Assembly: GCA_945952355.1 (NCBI GenBank)
Contig: CAMFIW010000215.1
Span: forward strand, 1-5,795
Origin: an uncultured Phenylobacterium sp.
Lineage (GTDB): Bacteria; Pseudomonadota; Alphaproteobacteria; Caulobacterales; Caulobacteraceae
Length of the DNA: 5,795 nt
Direction of reading: 5' to 3'
The notes below the pieces were generated by a model that saw only the letters and a program-made list of their open reading frames with translations, was not told where the DNA came from and ran no database searches. This document shows, piece by piece, positions 5,528 to 5,795 of this stretch; position 1 is the first letter of the stretch; every line of letters starts with the position of its first letter. Position numbers and translations under genes: made by a program.

Positions 5528-5795
5528 TCAGAAGCGCTTCTTGACGCCGAGCGAATAGACGCGGCCCAGCGGGTTCGCGCTCGACGGGTCGTAATTGTAC
5601 TGGGTGCCGATGGCGAAGGGCGGATCCTTGTCGAACAGGTTCTGCACCGACAACACCGCCGTCGTATCCCAGGGCAGCTCCACCTTGTAGGTGATGTCGT
5701 GCTGCCAGTATTCCGGGATCTTGGTCGTGGAGTGCACCGCGTTGGCGATGTTGATCGAGTTGGTCTCGATCTGGTTGACCGACGAGATGTAGCGG
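5528..5795 (-). CDS. TonB-dependent receptor, C-terminal 88 residues (5' end outside the window)
   Basis: This is the end of an outer-membrane TonB-dependent receptor beta-barrel, which imports siderophores, vitamins or saccharides using energy from TonB-ExbBD. The frame is open from the window edge. The last strands show the family hallmarks: WQHDITYKVELP, the barrel-strand turn VLSVQNLFDKDPPF, then YDPSSANPLGRVYSLGVKKRF with a C-terminal Phe, the barrel-assembly signal. An internal GTG at 5735-5737 could be mistaken for a start, but the 19 codons before it (RYISSVNQIE and onward) continue the same strand pattern. The plug domain, TonB box and ligand loops are outside the window, so the substrate cannot be given. 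The terminator at 5472-5500 closes the transcript. Confidence 0.92.
   Translation of the reverse strand, partial: RYISSVNQIETNSINIANAVHSTTKIPEYWQHDITYKVELPWDTTAVLSVQNLFDKDPPFAIGTQYNYDPSSANPLGRVYSLGVKKRF

Overview
The window is very GC-rich DNA with a strong preference for G or C at third codon positions. It carries a TonB-dependent receptor end, a two-domain MnmC, a DUF6491-type secreted protein and an Ala/Pro-rich lipoprotein. Together these suggest an alphaproteobacterium, most likely Caulobacterales (Caulobacter or Phenylobacterium-like). That placement is inference from gene content and codon use, not a search result.

The first 48 bases are not genomic. They are an Illumina Nextera i7 adapter with its 8-base index and the Tn5 mosaic end, so base 49 is the true edge of the contig. 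The gene running into that edge, a cytochrome b561-type membrane protein on the minus strand (49-326), is cut there, and any apparent extension beyond it is adapter translation. A 150-base divergent spacer separates it from a plus-strand double-hotdog acyl-CoA thioesterase (479-1411). That gene converges on a minus-strand alpha/beta hydrolase (1476-2360).

A 235-base divergent region (2361-2595) follows, with several dyads and a terminator-like hairpin. It leads to a small Ala-rich lipoprotein gene (2596-2865), which ends in a strong intrinsic terminator with a UUCG loop. Next comes mnmC (2947-4707), the bifunctional enzyme that finishes mnm5(s2)U at the wobble base of tRNA. A secreted four-cysteine DUF6491-like protein (4757-5143) follows 49 bases later on the same strand.

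The right-hand end holds the last 88 codons of a TonB-dependent receptor on the minus strand (5528 to the edge) and its intrinsic terminator (5472-5500). Directly downstream of that terminator is a minus-strand stretch (about 5240-5465) that reads like real protein but has no start codon, probably the remnant of a gene.

Apart from mnmC and perhaps its follower, the genes look like independent housekeeping or accessory units with alternating directions. No phage, CRISPR, toxin-antitoxin, transposon or biosynthetic cluster is visible, and I found no convincing evidence of a new multi-gene system. The most useful observations are the adapter at the contig edge, the start-less coding remnant, and the structured leader before the lipoprotein gene.
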